Positions 38,539-45,965 of a stretch of DNA of 64,000 nt are shown piece by piece. How positions within the stretch are numbered: the stretch's first letter is position 1; each line of letters starts with the position of its first letter. Source of the stretch: an uncultured Actinomycetes bacterium (GTDB lineage: Bacteria > Actinomycetota > Actinomycetes > S36-B12 > UBA10799); NCBI GenBank assembly GCA_946803585.1, contig CAMPEQ010000011.1, forward strand, positions 310,001 to 374,000, written 5' to 3'. The notes beneath the pieces are model-generated. The model saw only the letters and a program-made list of their open reading frames with translations. It had not been told where the DNA came from and searched no databases. The translations under genes were made by a program, and so were the position numbers.

Positions 38539-38655
38539 TCAGCGACAAGTGCAGTGCTGATCGACTGGGAACCTGGCGAGCACCTGATCCACATGTTCGC
38601 CGCATCCGGTGTAGGTGATTTTCTGACACTGTTGACATCGAGCTGGACTACACAT
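38539..38655 (-). CDS. 38-residue cysteine-rich microprotein
   Basis: Found by reading the gap between larger genes. The product starts MCSPARCQQC and ends CTCR; it has Cys at 2, 7, 10, 18, 35 and 37 and His at 21 in a GCGEHV motif. GGAGG lies upstream of the ATG at good spacing. It is a paralogue of the 53-residue protein encoded divergently at 38834: all six Cys, Pro4, Tyr15, the GCGxHV block and Pro30 share identical positions. The pattern suggests a small metal-binding (zinc or copper) or thiol-active knuckle. The family occurs in actinobacteria but I know of no assigned function. Confidence 0.8.
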   Translation of the reverse strand: MCSPARCQQCQKITYTGCGEHVDQVLARFPVDQHCTCR

Positions 38656-38738
38656 CTTCTTGATCCTCCGTTTGTTCTTGGTACGGCACGTGCGGATTGA
38701 GCTTCGCGGTTTCTACCACTTCAGCAAGAATAGCGGGC

Positions 38739-38767
38739 TTGGCACAATATACCCCAGGGGGTATAGT
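38739..38767 (+). promoter_or_regulatory. Sigma-70-type promoter of the microprotein/DUF302 genes
   Basis: TTGGCA (38739-38744), a 17-bp spacer and TATAGT (38762-38767) form a good promoter reading toward the 53-residue gene. The spacer is occupied by the palindrome described next, so a bound repressor would block polymerase. Confidence 0.7.
38748..38765. promoter_or_regulatory. CsoR-type operator palindrome
   Basis: TATACCCC-AG-GGGGTATA has perfect 8-bp arms. TACCC-N4-GGGTA palindromes of this kind are the operators of CsoR/CstR-family repressors that sense copper or persulfide. It lies between the -35 and -10 boxes and between the two divergent microprotein genes, so it may control both. 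No csoR gene lies in the window. Confidence 0.65.
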
Positions 38768-38833
38768 CTAGACATTGTTACGACGAGCCGTCTAGTCCCA
38801 GGCGGCCACGCCAACCATGGAGGTCTACCCACA

Positions 38834-38995
38834 ATGTGTCGTCCCGCAACCTGTCGCAAATGCAATAAGACCACCTACGCCGGCTGCGGTCAGCACGTCA
38901 AAGAGGCCGTCAGCGGAGTCCCTTCACGAGATCGCTGTAAGTGCGACAACGGCAAGCCTGCCAAGCGCACACTATTCGGCTGGGGTCAGCGCTAG
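38834..38995 (+). CDS. 53-residue cysteine-rich microprotein
   Basis: Starts MCRPATCRKC and has Cys at 2, 7, 10, 18, 35, 37, with His21 in GCGQHV. A basic C-terminal extension of about 16 residues ending FGWGQR is missing from its divergent 38-residue paralogue. Basic and cytosolic, with no signal peptide. The Cys spacing suggests metal or thiol chemistry; no established function. It is followed 37 bp later by the DUF302 gene in the same direction, probably one transcript. Confidence 0.82.
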   Translation: MCRPATCRKCNKTTYAGCGQHVKEAVSGVPSRDRCKCDNGKPAKRTLFGWGQR

Positions 38996-39032
38996 ATCTA
39001 CCCGCCCGAACAACTATCAAGGAGCATCTGAG

Positions 39033-39419
39033 ATGTCTTACGCACTGACCGTCGCACTCGAGAGCCCGTTCGATACCGCGATCGAGCAGGTACGCGCTGC
39101 ACTGACCGAACAAGGGTTTGGGGTGATAACCGAAATTGACATGAAGGCCACCCTGCACAAGAAGATCGGGGCAGAGATCGACAACCAGGTCATCCTTGGT
39201 GCGTGCAATCCGGAGTTCGCCCACAAGGCAATCCAGGCCGAACCCTCAATCGGAGTCCTGCTGCCGTGCAACGTTGTCGTTCGATCGACGGGCGAGACGA
39301 CAACAGTCGAGATGATCAATCCCCAGATGATGGTCGACCTGACGGCCAATCCGGTAATGGCGGGACTGGCCCACGAAGTGTCTGACCGCCTTGAGGCAGC
39401 GATAGAGAGCCTTCGGTAA
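39033..39419 (+). CDS. DUF302 domain protein
   Basis: 128 residues: YALTVALESPFDTAIEQVRAALTEQGFGVITEIDM, then the TLHKKIGAEIDNQVILGACNP and GVLLPCNVVV strands typical of DUF302. The fold is small alpha/beta, and homologues often accompany copper, sulfur or thioredoxin genes; the biochemical role is unknown. AAGGAG lies ahead of the ATG at 39033. The frame extends upstream, but only this ATG gives the family N-terminus. Confidence 0.9.
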   Translation: MSYALTVALESPFDTAIEQVRAALTEQGFGVITEIDMKATLHKKIGAEIDNQVILGACNPEFAHKAIQAEPSIGVLLPCNVVVRSTGETTTVEMINPQMMVDLTANPVMAGLAHEVSDRLEAAIESLR

Positions 39420-39449
39420 ATAGCACGCTCCAGGAAGTACCACCTCGAC

Positions 39450-39496
39450 CCGCAGCGACTTTTACATTTCCATGTGACTTGTAAAAATGGCTGCGG
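39450..39496. promoter_or_regulatory. Long interrupted inverted repeat upstream of alkB
   Basis: Two 17-nt arms, 39450-39466 and 39480-39496, pair with three mismatches in the middle: outer CCGCAGC/GCTGCGG and inner TTTTACA/TGTAAAA, with a 13-nt loop. It ends 51 bp before alkB. It could be an operator for a dimeric regulator or the terminator of the DUF302 transcript. Confidence 0.65.
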
Positions 39497-39547
39497 TTTG
39501 GGAGACTCGTGGGAAGCACTTGTTACCACAATCCTGGAGGTCAGAGC

Positions 39548-40726
39548 GTGGGTGTTCTTAGGTCACCATCCCTGGAGACCAGCCTGGGCCCCTGGCGAGA
39601 TCCCAAACGCTACCTGTGGCTGCTAGGCGTCGTCATGCCGATGCTCCCGTTCATGGCTGCCGGACTCGTTGCACTAACCGGCCTGGGAGTCTTCTGGTGG
39701 TGGGGACCAATCTTCGCTTTCATCCTCCTGCCAATCCTCGACATCACCGTCGGTCGCGATACCAGCAATCCGCCAGAGGAAGCAGTGGCCGCGTTAGATC
39801 GCGATAAGTACTACCGCTGGTGCACCTACCTCTTCATTCCGCTGCAGTACCTCGCGCTGGTGTACTCGTGTTACCTCTGGGCTGGCAGCTCGCTCAGCGT
39901 GCCGGACAAGATCGGGCTCGCCGCAACGATGGGCGTCGTCGCCGGGGTCGCTATTAATGCCGCACACGAGCTCGGCCATAAACGCGACCGATTAGAACGA
40001 CGACTGTCCAAAATTGCTCTGGCACAAACCGCCTACGGTCACTTCTACGTTGAACACAACCGGGGCCACCACGTTCGAGTCGCTACCCCTGAGGACCCGG
40101 CGAGTAGCCGACTCGGCGAGAGTTTCTGGGCTTACTGGCCCCGGACGGTCTTTGGCTCTATTGGGTCGGCCTGGGGGATGGAGTCACGGCGGTTCGCCAA
40201 GCGCGGGACAACTAAGTGGTCATGGCGCAATGACGTCTTGACCGCGTGGTCATTGACGATTGTTCTTTGGCTTGCGCTGATCATCGCCTTTGGGATGGGG
40301 ATTGCGCCGTATCTGATCGTTCAAGCCTTGGTCGGGATCACCTTGCTCGAGGCGGTGAACTACCTGGAGCACTACGGGCTCTTGCGCCAATCGCGTGGCG
40401 ATCGCTATGTGCGAGTGACTCCCGAGCACAGCTGGAACTCAAACAACACCGTCAGCAACTTGCTGCTCTATCACCTTCAGCGACATAGCGACCATCACGC
40501 GAATCCCGCTAGGCGCTACCAGTCACTTCGACACATGGACCAAGCTCCACAGCTTCCCAGCGGTTACGCGGCAATGATTATTCTGGCAACGGTGCCATTC
40601 GCTTGGCGCAAGGTGATGGATCCTCGGTTGGCAGCTCACTATGGCGAGGACCTATCGCTAGCCAACATCTCACCCCGCAAACGCGACAGAATCATGACAA
40701 ACCAACCAGGCTCTCCGGTGCACTAA
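39548..40726 (+). CDS. alkB: Alkane 1-monooxygenase (AlkB), integral membrane di-iron
   Basis: 392 residues with about six helices. The histidine boxes are all present: HELGH (His140/144), EHNRGHH (His170/174/175), RHSDHH (His313/316/317) and the AlkB signature NYLEHYGL. AlkB hydroxylates the terminal carbon of alkanes using O2 and electrons from rubredoxin. No rubredoxin, rubredoxin reductase or fused rubredoxin domain is present, so the electron donor must be elsewhere. GTG 39548 follows GGAGG by 7 nt; an upstream in-frame GTG at 39509 is discarded. Confidence 0.94.
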   Translation: MGVLRSPSLETSLGPWRDPKRYLWLLGVVMPMLPFMAAGLVALTGLGVFWWWGPIFAFILLPILDITVGRDTSNPPEEAVAALDRDKYYRWCTYLFIPLQYLALVYSCYLWAGSSLSVPDKIGLAATMGVVAGVAINAAHELGHKRDRLERRLSKIALAQTAYGHFYVEHNRGHHVRVATPEDPASSRLGESFWAYWPRTVFGSIGSAWGMESRRFAKRGTTKWSWRNDVLTAWSLTIVLWLALIIAFGMGIAPYLIVQALVGITLLEAVNYLEHYGLLRQSRGDRYVRVTPEHSWNSNNTVSNLLLYHLQRHSDHHANPARRYQSLRHMDQAPQLPSGYAAMIILATVPFAWRKVMDPRLAAHYGEDLSLANISPRKRDRIMTNQPGSPVH

Positions 40727-40729
40727 TCT
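40724..40729 (+). promoter_or_regulatory. Leaderless -10 element of the HNH gene
   Basis: TAATCT ends 6 nt before the ATG at 40736 and overlaps the alkB stop codon. Confidence 0.5.
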
Positions 40730-40735
40730 GCATCC

Positions 40736-41098
40736 ATGGCGGCGGGACGAACGAGACGACAACGGGCGGCCCGTCGTCGCAGTCGGCGAGTCGCCGCCGG
40801 GGATCATGACCTGAGCCCAACCCAATGGGCAACCTTGCAAGAGGCCTGGGGTGGCTGCGCGTACTGCGGGATGGAGGGCTCTGCACTTCAGAAGGACTGT
40901 GTACTACCTATCTCCCGGGGCGGGCGCTACACCCTCGACAACGTTGTTCCAGCGTGCCGATCGTGCAATGCGAGTAAGTGCAATCACGAGGTGACTTCTT
41001 GGATGCGTCGCAAGAAACTTGATGAGCGCGCATTCATCGAACGGCACCTCAGGGTGCAGCAAACCATGGCTCGAATGATCGAACTCGACGCCATGTGA
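40736..41098 (+). CDS. HNH endonuclease-like protein
   Basis: 120 residues with a very basic N-terminus (RTRRQRAARRRSRR), a CxxC zinc pair (CAYC), and an HNH-like region KDCVLPISRGGRYTLDNVVPACRSCN with a second CxxC. The usual first His of HNH (in D-H-V) is Cys here (D-C-V), so nuclease activity is uncertain; I believe related actinobacterial proteins may share this change. It starts 9 bp after alkB but probably has its own leaderless promoter. Confidence 0.82.
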   Translation: MAAGRTRRQRAARRRSRRVAAGDHDLSPTQWATLQEAWGGCAYCGMEGSALQKDCVLPISRGGRYTLDNVVPACRSCNASKCNHEVTSWMRRKKLDERAFIERHLRVQQTMARMIELDAM

Positions 41099-41108
41099 CA
41101 ATCGATTG

Positions 41109-42149
41109 ATGGCAACAAAACGTTCCTATGTAATCGCGGCAATCGCCGTGCTGGTAGCACTGGTCTTAGTTCTCCTCGTAGCTAGTCTGCTGCGCACGAG
41201 CAGCGACACATCGACCGAGGGCGCGCAGCCAGTTGTACTGGAATCGGTCGGAGCCAGCGGCCCTGCGCCGTTCACGAACTCCGTCTCTTCGAGCCCCGCG
41301 ACCGACTCCGCTGGAGACGATGTCGTGGTGTCAAGAACGACGGTCGGCGATATCGAACAGGCCGACGGAGCTACTCCAGGCCTTTATGGCGGCACGGGTG
41401 CTTCGGACGCGTGTGACGTGGGCCAACTGATCGAGTTCTTGGCGAACAACCCTGACAAGTCCACCGCTTTCGCTAGTGCCGCCCAAATCCCCGCAAGCGA
41501 CCTACCGACCTACCTTTCCCAACTACTGCCAGTGGTACTAGTGACCGACACTTGGGTAACAAATCACGGATACGAATCCGGTCAGGCCACACCGTTCCAA
41601 GCTGTGCTGGAGGCCGGGACGGCCGTCCTCATCGACAACACTGGCGCCCCACGCGTTCGCTGCGCCTGCGGCAACCCCCTGCTGGCTCCCGACGGGTTGG
41701 CTGGCTCCGAGGTCGACCTCACGGGTACCCCTTGGGATGGCTTCACGATTGGCTCATCGCAGTTCATTGAGCCAGCGCCCACGGCCCTCACATCGATTCA
41801 ACTGCGTCCCCCCAATGGTGGCGAGCTCGTATCTGTGCCCTTCGCGACCGAAACATCTGACCAGGACATCGCCAGTTGCGGAGAACTACAGGGCCGCGAC
41901 GGCAGTCAGCTAGCAGTGATTCCTGTTCGAGGTTTCGGGCAGCCCGCCCCCTGCGAGGCCCTGTTCAGTTTGGCGCAGCAGTACTTCACCGTCCCAGCAA
42001 CTGAGCTCTCGGGTAGTGCCGGGTACTGGACCACCGGGGAATGGGAATGCGCCATCGAGGCAGCCGGCAACCGCAGCCCCCGCGACGCCGTGGGTGGTTG
42101 CACCTCACGTGACGGGGATCGTCGGATTGAGTTCTATCCCATCCCTTAG
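41109..42149 (+). CDS. DUF6777-like exported or membrane-anchored protein
   Basis: 346 residues: an N-terminal helix (about 8-28), a Ser/Thr-rich linker, then a domain with GLYGGTGASDACDVGQLIEFL, VTNHGYESGQATPFQAVLEAGTAVLID and the cysteine-containing RCACGNPL, which I recall as DUF6777. Six or more cysteines in the outer part suggest disulfides. Function unknown. ATG 41109 is preferred over an in-frame TTG three bases earlier. No clear ribosome binding site; GACAAT lies 6 nt upstream. Confidence 0.75.
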   Translation: MATKRSYVIAAIAVLVALVLVLLVASLLRTSSDTSTEGAQPVVLESVGASGPAPFTNSVSSSPATDSAGDDVVVSRTTVGDIEQADGATPGLYGGTGASDACDVGQLIEFLANNPDKSTAFASAAQIPASDLPTYLSQLLPVVLVTDTWVTNHGYESGQATPFQAVLEAGTAVLIDNTGAPRVRCACGNPLLAPDGLAGSEVDLTGTPWDGFTIGSSQFIEPAPTALTSIQLRPPNGGELVSVPFATETSDQDIASCGELQGRDGSQLAVIPVRGFGQPAPCEALFSLAQQYFTVPATELSGSAGYWTTGEWECAIEAAGNRSPRDAVGGCTSRDGDRRIEFYPIP

Positions 42150-42247
42150 CACCCGGCTACCCTCCTCGGAGCCGAACACTTCGCGGGTTGCAATTCCATG
42201 GCATCGGCGGCAGGGTAGTCAGTGGGAATGTCGACCGGGCCTCAACT

Positions 42248-42275
42248 GTTCATATACCCGTAGGGGTATGTGAAC
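42248..42275. promoter_or_regulatory. Second CsoR-type operator palindrome, upstream of thioredoxin
   Basis: GTTCATATACCC-GTAG-GGGTATGTGAAC has 12-nt arms with one mismatch and the core TACCC-N4-GGGTA, the same core and spacing as the site at 38748. It lies 84 bp before the trx ATG. I cannot place -35 and -10 boxes with confidence here. Confidence 0.65.
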
Positions 42276-42358
42276 GAATGTCTAGTCGGGCGCTCAACTC
42301 GCGTCTCGACGGAGCCATGAGTCGACCACGATTAAATCAACGTCCTAGGAGAAGCGAT

Positions 42359-42742
42359 ATGGCAAGCGTTACCTTGACCGCAGAGAACTTCGATAAGACC
42401 GTCGCCGACAACGACATCGTGTTGGTCGATTTCTGGGCGGAATGGTGTGGTCCGTGTAAGCAGTTTGGTCCAGTATTCGAGGGCGCGTCTGAGGGCCACG
42501 ACGGAATCGTCTTTGGAAAGGTCGACACTGAAGCGGAGCAATCGCTCGCGGCTGCCGCACAGATCACGTCGATCCCGACCTTGATGGCCTTCCGTGAAGG
42601 GGTCCTAGTCTTTAGCCAGCCAGGCGCCCTGCCCGCCAACAGCCTCGAAGAGCTCATCGGTGCTGTTAAAGATCTCGACATGGCCGATGTCCGGCGTCAG
42701 ATCGCCGAGGCGGCCGCAGCCGCCGACAAGGGCGACAGCTGA
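42359..42742 (+). CDS. Thioredoxin
   Basis: 127 residues with FWAEWCGPCKQF (active-site CGPC), SIPTLMAF (cis-Pro) and a C-terminal Ala/Glu-rich helix. Reduces protein disulfides in the cytosol. AGGAGAAG precedes the ATG at 42359. It stands alone, without thioredoxin reductase, and under a TACCC-N4-GGGTA operator, suggesting a specialised stress-induced thioredoxin rather than the housekeeping one. Confidence 0.95.
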   Translation: MASVTLTAENFDKTVADNDIVLVDFWAEWCGPCKQFGPVFEGASEGHDGIVFGKVDTEAEQSLAAAAQITSIPTLMAFREGVLVFSQPGALPANSLEELIGAVKDLDMADVRRQIAEAAAAADKGDS

Positions 42743-42865
42743 GCCTGATCGCTAGCCGCGGGTGACTCGCAAGGGTTGCTCGCGGCACTGATCACAAGAC
42801 TCCGACTCGAATGTGCGGTTGAATCAAGGGTCACGCGAGATTCGTCATCGAGAACGAGGTTCGTC

Positions 42866-43216
42866 ATGCTCTACAAACTGCCACAAAGCAACGGGTCAGA
42901 GATCGGCTACCGATTCAGCGAAACCATCGATAAGGGTGACTACGCCCTGTTAGTTCCCGAGATGGAAGCCCTCGCAAAGGAACATGGCAAGATCCAGCTG
43001 CTGTGCGACCTCACCGATTTCAAGTGGGAGAAGGCCAACGCGTGGCGTGACGACCTCGCATTCGGCCGCGAGTTTCACCACACGATCAGCAAAATGGCAA
43101 TCATTGGCGACAGCGAGACTAAGAAGCTCATCGCTGATGTCGCGCACCCATTCTATGCGGAGTCAAGTGAGTACTTCACCGACCAGCAAGCAGGGTGGGC
43201 CTGGCTCGCCAGCTAG
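42866..43216 (+). CDS. SpoIIAA-like STAS-fold protein
   Basis: 116 residues matching the SpoIIAA-like family (PF11964): IGYRFSETIDKGDYALLVPEMEAL, KIQLLCDLTDFKWE, a long helical AWRDDLAFGREFHH, and KMAIIGDSETKKL. Members are lipid-binding or regulatory STAS-like proteins of unclear role, unlike true anti-sigma antagonists. GAGG precedes the ATG at 42866. No sigma factor or kinase partner lies beside it. Confidence 0.85.
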   Translation: MLYKLPQSNGSEIGYRFSETIDKGDYALLVPEMEALAKEHGKIQLLCDLTDFKWEKANAWRDDLAFGREFHHTISKMAIIGDSETKKLIADVAHPFYAESSEYFTDQQAGWAWLAS

Positions 43217-43282
43217 ATCTATCCGTTCTGCGCGCCACAGAAAGCCGAACTTGCCAGCAATCCCAACCGAAAGCGGAATCCT

Positions 43283-44464
43283 GTGAAGCAACTATCCCGC
43301 TCAGTCGCAATCGTCGCGACTCTCGCCGCCGCGGCCTTGACCGTCGGCGCGTGCTCTAGTAGCTCAGACTCCGCAGACGAGGTCTGGCGGATCGGACTCG
43401 AGGCACCGCTATCTGGCAGCCAGTCCGCGCTTGGCCAGGGAATGCTCCAAGGCGCTCAGCTTGCTGCGGCCGACATCAACGACTCAGGCGGACTCATGGG
43501 TCGCAATATCGAGATCGTGGAGATTGACGATGCGGCCGATCCGGCTACTGGCGTGAGCGCCGCCAACAAAGCGATCTCGGAGGGTATCAACGGCGTCGTC
43601 GGTCCGTACAACTCCAGCGTTGGGCTGCAGACACTTCCGCTGTATCTCGAGGCGGGAATGGTCCCGGTCCGACTGACCTCAGACAACGCGACCGAGGGTA
43701 TGGGGATCACGCTGCAACCGATGACCAGTCAGATTGCACCGGTTACCTCGCGCGCGCTCTCGGAGTTCTATGACGCTAAGAAAGTGGCGATCATGTACGA
43801 CCCGACACAGGAGTACACAACATCGACCTCAGCCGCGGTGAAGAAAGACCTTGAAGCAGCTGGAGTGAAGATCACCAGCTACCAGGAGATTCAGCCAGGA
43901 CAGGACCAGCAGGTCTACACCGATGCGGTGAAGAAAGCGGAATCCGAGAAGCCGGACGCGATCTACTCTGCCGTCTACTACCCCGAGGGCGCCAAGGTCG
44001 CAACGGCAGTAAGCCAGACGCAGAAGGATCCCGGCCAGATGCCGTGCCTTCTTGACTATGCCTCCTACGACCAAGGATATGTCGAGGATGCCGGTGTCTC
44101 CGTCGCGCAAGCATGCGACGTGGTCGGCGTTCCGGCACCGACTGACTTCCCGAACTCCTCGCAGTATGTGGATGCATTTCAAGCCAAGTTCAACAGTGCA
44201 CCTGGAACGTGGAGCCCGTACACCTATGACTCCGTCAAGGTATTCACCGACAGCGTCAACCAGGTCGGCAAATGGGATTCCCAAGAGATCCAAACGGCAC
44301 TCGAGTCAGTCGCCGACTGGACTGGCTGGACGGGGTCAGTCACGATCGAACCGTCGACCGGAAACCGGGTCCCCGCGACCGTCGTTGTCACCAGCGTCAA
44401 CGATGCCGGTGAACTGACCGTAGACCCAAAGTGGAGCTCTGACTCGGCCTCCAAGACCGAGTAA
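43283..44464 (+). CDS. Branched-chain amino-acid type ABC substrate-binding lipoprotein
   Basis: 393 residues: lipobox LTVGACSS, then a type I periplasmic-binding fold (GLEAPLSGSQSALGQGMLQGAQLAAADINDSGG, later KKVAIMYDPTQEYTTS and AIYSAVYYPEGAKVA). Resembles LivJ/K-type receptors for amino acids, amides or aromatics. No permease or ATPase gene is adjacent, so it either serves a transporter elsewhere or acts as an orphan receptor. GTG start. Its stop is followed by an 8-bp tandem repeat. Confidence 0.9.
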   Translation: MKQLSRSVAIVATLAAAALTVGACSSSSDSADEVWRIGLEAPLSGSQSALGQGMLQGAQLAAADINDSGGLMGRNIEIVEIDDAADPATGVSAANKAISEGINGVVGPYNSSVGLQTLPLYLEAGMVPVRLTSDNATEGMGITLQPMTSQIAPVTSRALSEFYDAKKVAIMYDPTQEYTTSTSAAVKKDLEAAGVKITSYQEIQPGQDQQVYTDAVKKAESEKPDAIYSAVYYPEGAKVATAVSQTQKDPGQMPCLLDYASYDQGYVEDAGVSVAQACDVVGVPAPTDFPNSSQYVDAFQAKFNSAPGTWSPYTYDSVKVFTDSVNQVGKWDSQEIQTALESVADWTGWTGSVTIEPSTGNRVPATVVVTSVNDAGELTVDPKWSSDSASKTE

Positions 44465-44468
44465 CACC

Positions 44469-44497
44469 TCGGCGAATCGGCGAATCGGCGAATCGGC
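44469..44497. repeat. 8-bp tandem repeat (TCGGCGAA) at a convergent junction
   Basis: Three perfect copies of TCGGCGAA plus a partial fourth fill the space between the stop codons of the binding-protein gene and the convergent propeller gene. Confidence 0.95.
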
Positions 44498-44506
44498 CGA
44501 TTGAAA

Positions 44507-45835
44507 CTACTTGGCCTTGATCTTCTTTACCTTGCCCGCGGTCGTAACAACCTCATTGGTTGCCAGCGCCCGGAAGAAGTACTTCTTACCGCGCTTGAGG
44601 CCCTTGGCCCACCCCGTCACCGATTCGCGGGTATACCCAGCAGTCACCGACTTCGTCGCGGTCGTCTTGGTCTTGCGACTGAAGTCCTTCTTTGGGCTAT
44701 ACGCAAAACGCACTGCCGTGGTCAATCCGCCGGCATAGACGTGGGCGCGCAGCTTGGCCTTGCGCTTTCGCTTGGTCTGGTTCTTGACCTTGCCGAGCTT
44801 CAACGTCGTCACCGTTGGGGCGGTCACACCTTTGACTCGGGTGACCGTGTCATTCCCCGAGTTCGCCGTGTAGATATCACCACCGCTGGTCAAAGCCAAC
44901 CCATACGGCTGCGCATCCCCTCCTAGCCCAGTGGTGGCGTCAGCGGAATCCGATCCACGGTTGATCCGGTACAACGTACTGGTGTCGTGACCCACGATGT
45001 AGGCGAAGCCGTTGTCGTCGACTCCAACACCGCGTGGTTCGGTGCCGGCCGCGAACGAAACCGTTCGCGAGGATGTGATCGAGCCGGGATCGATCACCGA
45101 CATAGTGTTCATCGTCCGGTTGGCGGTGTAGACCGTTCCGTCCACTGTGACTGCAATGGCACGCGGCTTGGTATCTGCCGGCAGGGTGATGGTCCGTGGG
45201 AACACCCCTTCCTTGAGGACCGCGACTGAGCCGTTGTCGTGATTTGCGACGTAGACCGATCCATCGATCCCGACGACAACCGCAGTAGGTCCAGCATCTG
45301 GCTCGAGTGCGATCGGGTCCAACGGGATCAGTGCATCTGCCGGGATAACGGACAGCGAATCAGTTCCGTAGTTCGCGACGTAGACCGTGCCATTTGCGGC
45401 TACCGCAAGTCCATAGGGAATCGAACCAGCAGGAAGCGGGATGTCGTCGATGATCCGCATCGTGTGTGGATTGATGCGGCTAACGCTGTCGATGTTGGTA
45501 TTTGCGACATAGATCAAGCCATCAGGCCCGACGGCGATTCCATAGGGCTCTGCGTTCTCAGGTAACGCCACCGTCGAGTCGACCAGCCCGGTATCGGGAT
45601 TGATCCGAGAAACAGAGTCAGTCCCCGAGTTAGCCGAATACACGAAGCCATTGGGGCCGACAGCAACGGCCAACGGTTCACTTGAAGCGGCGAGCAAAGT
45701 CTGCCTGACCGAGTCACCCTCTGCCGCGAGCGCCGGGGACGTACCAGCGACGCCGATGACGCCCACCCCAAGACCGACCGCCAAGGCGACCGAACCCGCG
45801 CGACGAAGCGCAGTGCTGTGCATAGCCACGTCCAT
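44507..45835 (-). CDS. Secreted beta-propeller protein (NHL/YVTN-like repeats) with Lys-rich Fn3-like C-terminus
   Basis: 442 residues: a signal peptide (to about 38), then about seven repeats of roughly 40 residues of the form PxGIAVxxDGxVYVANxGxDSVSxI, forming a beta-propeller (about 45-335), then a very basic C-terminal domain (KLGKVKNQTKRKRKAK) resembling a fibronectin-III/Ig module. Probably a surface or matrix protein with binding or lyase activity that I cannot name. AGGAG lies 6 nt before the ATG. Confidence 0.85.
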   Translation of the reverse strand: MDVAMHSTALRRAGSVALAVGLGVGVIGVAGTSPALAAEGDSVRQTLLAASSEPLAVAVGPNGFVYSANSGTDSVSRINPDTGLVDSTVALPENAEPYGIAVGPDGLIYVANTNIDSVSRINPHTMRIIDDIPLPAGSIPYGLAVAANGTVYVANYGTDSLSVIPADALIPLDPIALEPDAGPTAVVVGIDGSVYVANHDNGSVAVLKEGVFPRTITLPADTKPRAIAVTVDGTVYTANRTMNTMSVIDPGSITSSRTVSFAAGTEPRGVGVDDNGFAYIVGHDTSTLYRINRGSDSADATTGLGGDAQPYGLALTSGGDIYTANSGNDTVTRVKGVTAPTVTTLKLGKVKNQTKRKRKAKLRAHVYAGGLTTAVRFAYSPKKDFSRKTKTTATKSVTAGYTRESVTGWAKGLKRGKKYFFRALATNEVVTTAGKVKKIKAK

Positions 45836-45965
45836 TGTCGCTCCTGCCTACGTCGCTACGCGCTGAAGGAATTGGGCCCAAAATTTGGCCTCTGACCACA
45901 GTCCATCGACAACGTAGTGATGTCAAGACGAGTAGACAGAAATGATCCAAAGGCTGGCCAGAAAA

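Noticed and set aside
44718-45800. Regularly spaced similar sequences that might suggest a CRISPR-like array.
   Set aside because: They are the coding repeats of the beta-propeller, diverged and without spacers.
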